Assembly: GCA_038209365.1 (NCBI GenBank)
Contig: JBBQXS010000051.1
Span: forward strand, 1-30,624
Origin: DASQHW01 sp038209365
GTDB lineage: Bacteria; Actinomycetota; Acidimicrobiia; IMCC26256; PALSA-610
Length of the DNA stretch: 30,624 nucleotides
Direction of reading: 5' to 3'
In this document: piece by piece, positions 29,064-30,624 of the stretch
Position numbering within the stretch: position 1 is the stretch's first letter
Layout: each line of letters opens with the position of its first letter
The notes under the pieces: model-generated
Database searches by the model: none
What the model was told of the DNA's origin: nothing
What the model saw: only the letters and a program-made list of their open reading frames with translations
Program-made: the position numbers and the translations under genes

Positions 29064-30624
29064 TTGAAGACGTACCCGAGCACGCAGATCCGCAACGTCG
29101 CACTCCTCGGCCACGGCGGCGCCGGCAAGACGTCGCTCACCGAGGCGTTGTTGTTCTGTGCCGGCGCGATCCCGCGCGTCGGGCGGGTGGAAGACGGTTC
29201 GACCGTGTCGGATTTCGATCCCGAGGAGCAGCGGCGGACCATCTCGGTGTCGCTCGCGCTCGCACCGTTCGAGCTCGACGGCCACAAGGTCAATGTGCTC
29301 GACGCCCCCGGGTACGCCGATTTCGTCGGAGATGTCGTCGCCGCCCTCCAGGCCGCCGATCTGGCGTTGTTCGTCGTGTCCGCAGTCGAGGGCGTCGAGG
29401 TGCAGACCGAGATCGCGTGGAAGCTCGCCGAGCAACGCGGCATGCCGCGCGCGATCTTCGTCAACAAGCTCGACCGCGAACGCGCGTCGTTCCAGCGCAC
29501 GCTCGACACCCTGAAAGAGAAGTTCGGTGCGGGTGTCGCGCCGTTACAGCTCCCGATCGGCGAAGAGGCTTCGCTCACCGGTGTCGTCGAATTGCTGAAC
29601 GACCTCGCCGTCACCTACTCCGGCAGCTCGCCGAAGGGGAGCGAAGGCGAGGTGCCCCCGGAGATGGAGTCCGAGGAGCGCTCGGTGCACGAAGCGCTGG
29701 TGGAAGGCATCGTCGTCGGCGACGACGACCTGATGGAGCGCTACCTCGGCGACGAGCAGATCGAGATCGAAGAGCTTGCGAAGGCACTCGCCGCCGGCAT
29801 CGCGACTGCCACGGTCTTCCCTGTCCTCTGCGGAAGCGCGACGAAGCTCATCGGCGTCGACCGGCTCGCCACGTTCCTCGTCGAGGAGGCGCCGGCGCCC
29901 GGGGTCGCCGACGGCACGGCGGGAGCGCTGGTGTTCAAGACGATCGTCGATCCCTATGTCGGTCACGTGAACCTCTTCAAGGTCGTGCAAGGAACCGTGA
30001 AGCACGACGACGTGCTGATGAGCGCGCGCACGAAGACCGACGAGCGCATGCACCAGCTCTTCACGATGCGCGGCAAGGAGCAGGACACGGTGAACGAGGT
30101 GCCGACGGGTGACATCGCCGCCGTGGCCAAGCTCGCAAATGTCGGCACCGGCGACGTGCTCGTCGCCAAGGGCACGACGCTCGACGTCGAGGTGCTGCCC
30201 GCGCCCGAGCCGCTGCTGGCGGTCGCGATCCACGCGAGGAGCAAGGGCGACGAGGACAAGCTCGCGAACGCGTTACATCGTCTCCAGGAGGAGGATCCGG
30301 TGCTGCGCATCGAGCGCAACGCCGAGACGCACCAGACCGTGCTGCGCGGCATGGGCGAGACCCACCTGTCGATCGCGACCGAGAAGCTCGCGCGGAAGTT
30401 CGGTGTCGAGGTCGAGACCGACGAGGTGCACGTCGCGTACCGCGAGACGATCGGTGGTATGGCCGAGGCGGAAGGCCGCTTGAAGAAGCAGAGCGGTGGG
30501 CACGGCCAGTTCGCGGTCGCATGGTTGCGGGTCGAGCCCAAGGCGCGTGGCACCGAGAACGAGTTCGTCGACGCGATCGTCGGCGGTGTCATCCCGCGGA
30601 ACTTCCTGCCCGCGGTCGAGAAAG
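29064..30624 (+). CDS. EF-G-like translation GTPase (EF-G2 type), 3' end outside window
   Basis: 520 residues are visible. TTG 29064 is the start: AGGGGG lies 7 bases upstream and the protein begins directly before the G domain. P-loop GHGGAGKT (16-23), Thr59 in RRTIS (switch I), DAPGYADF (80-87, switch II) and NKLD (134-137) are present, followed by domain II (GALVFKTIVDPYVGHVNLFKV), domain III (EEDPVLRIERNAETHQTVLRGMGETHLSI) and the start of domain IV. Canonical EF-G has GHVDHGKT-type and DTPGHVDF motifs; here the catalytic His is Tyr. This is the pattern of EF-G2 (mycobacterial FusA2-like) proteins, reported to bind GTP without normal ribosome-dependent hydrolysis. Its role is unsettled. 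The usual rpsL-rpsG-tuf neighbours are absent. Confidence 0.93.
   Translation, partial: MKTYPSTQIRNVALLGHGGAGKTSLTEALLFCAGAIPRVGRVEDGSTVSDFDPEEQRRTISVSLALAPFELDGHKVNVLDAPGYADFVGDVVAALQAADLALFVVSAVEGVEVQTEIAWKLAEQRGMPRAIFVNKLDRERASFQRTLDTLKEKFGAGVAPLQLPIGEEASLTGVVELLNDLAVTYSGSSPKGSEGEVPPEMESEERSVHEALVEGIVVGDDDLMERYLGDEQIEIEELAKALAAGIATATVFPVLCGSATKLIGVDRLATFLVEEAPAPGVADGTAGALVFKTIVDPYVGHVNLFKVVQGTVKHDDVLMSARTKTDERMHQLFTMRGKEQDTVNEVPTGDIAAVAKLANVGTGDVLVAKGTTLDVEVLPAPEPLLAVAIHARSKGDEDKLANALHRLQEEDPVLRIERNAETHQTVLRGMGETHLSIATEKLARKFGVEVETDEVHVAYRETIGGMAEAEGRLKKQSGGHGQFAVAWLRVEPKARGTENEFVDAIVGGVIPRNFLPAVEK

Overview
The window is high-GC bacterial chromosome, almost certainly Actinomycetota. The strongest evidence is gene order. 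Read on the minus strand, pgsA - PatA-type acyltransferase - pimA ... pdxS - pdxT - yebC ... ruvC - ruvA - ruvB ... yajC - secD - secF - apt - rel - hisS - aspS is, as I remember it, the order of the Mycobacterium tuberculosis Rv2612c to Rv2572c region. A PPOX/F420-type flavoprotein, phosphatidylinositol mannoside (PIM) genes, many GTG/TTG starts and several apparently leaderless promoters also fit. Thr-rich tails and linkers in exported proteins and carbon-monoxide-dehydrogenase-like genes make me lean towards Acidimicrobiia, but that is inference.

Layout, left to right. 1-1079: a broken AbiEi/DUF559-type gene, open to the left edge, with a palindrome at each side. 1080-4087: aspS and hisS, overlapping by 4 bases. 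4318-7510: a plus-strand block of three overlapping genes for type IV pilin-like proteins (two prepilins with GFTI(I/V)E cleavage motifs and a PilX-like protein), each with a good Shine-Dalgarno. 7517-13772: rel (stringent response), apt, secF, secD, yajC. 13854-16700: a crotonase and ruvB-ruvA-ruvC. 16720-19293: coxG-like, MocA/MobA-like nucleotidyltransferase, coxM and coxS without a coxL. 19321-22432: PPOX flavoprotein, Bcp peroxiredoxin, YebC, PdxT and PdxS (pyridoxal phosphate synthase). 22515-25079: DUF3048 lipoprotein, HtpX and LemA. 25122-28880: inositol monophosphatase-like protein, PimA, PatA-type acyltransferase and a CDP-alcohol phosphatidyltransferase, a PIM-lipid operon with a 54-bp tandem duplication at one start site. 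29064-30624: an EF-G-like GTPase on the plus strand, cut by the right edge.

The backbone is housekeeping: two tRNA synthetases, stringent response and purine salvage, the Sec accessory translocase, Holliday junction processing, vitamin B6 and PI/PIM lipids. Lineage-specific groups are inserted between these blocks: pilins between rel and hisS, a crotonase between ruvB and yajC, cox/PPOX/Bcp between yebC and ruvC, and DUF3048/HtpX/LemA between the PIM operon and pdxS. No tRNA, rRNA, insertion sequence, prophage or CRISPR array was found. No gene-free stretch exceeds 300 bases; the longest is 230 bases at 4088-4317. The parts most worth a second look are the stand-alone pilin cassette, the cox cluster lacking its catalytic subunit, the broken AbiEi-like gene with its related palindromes, and the duplicated translation-start repeat before the acyltransferase.
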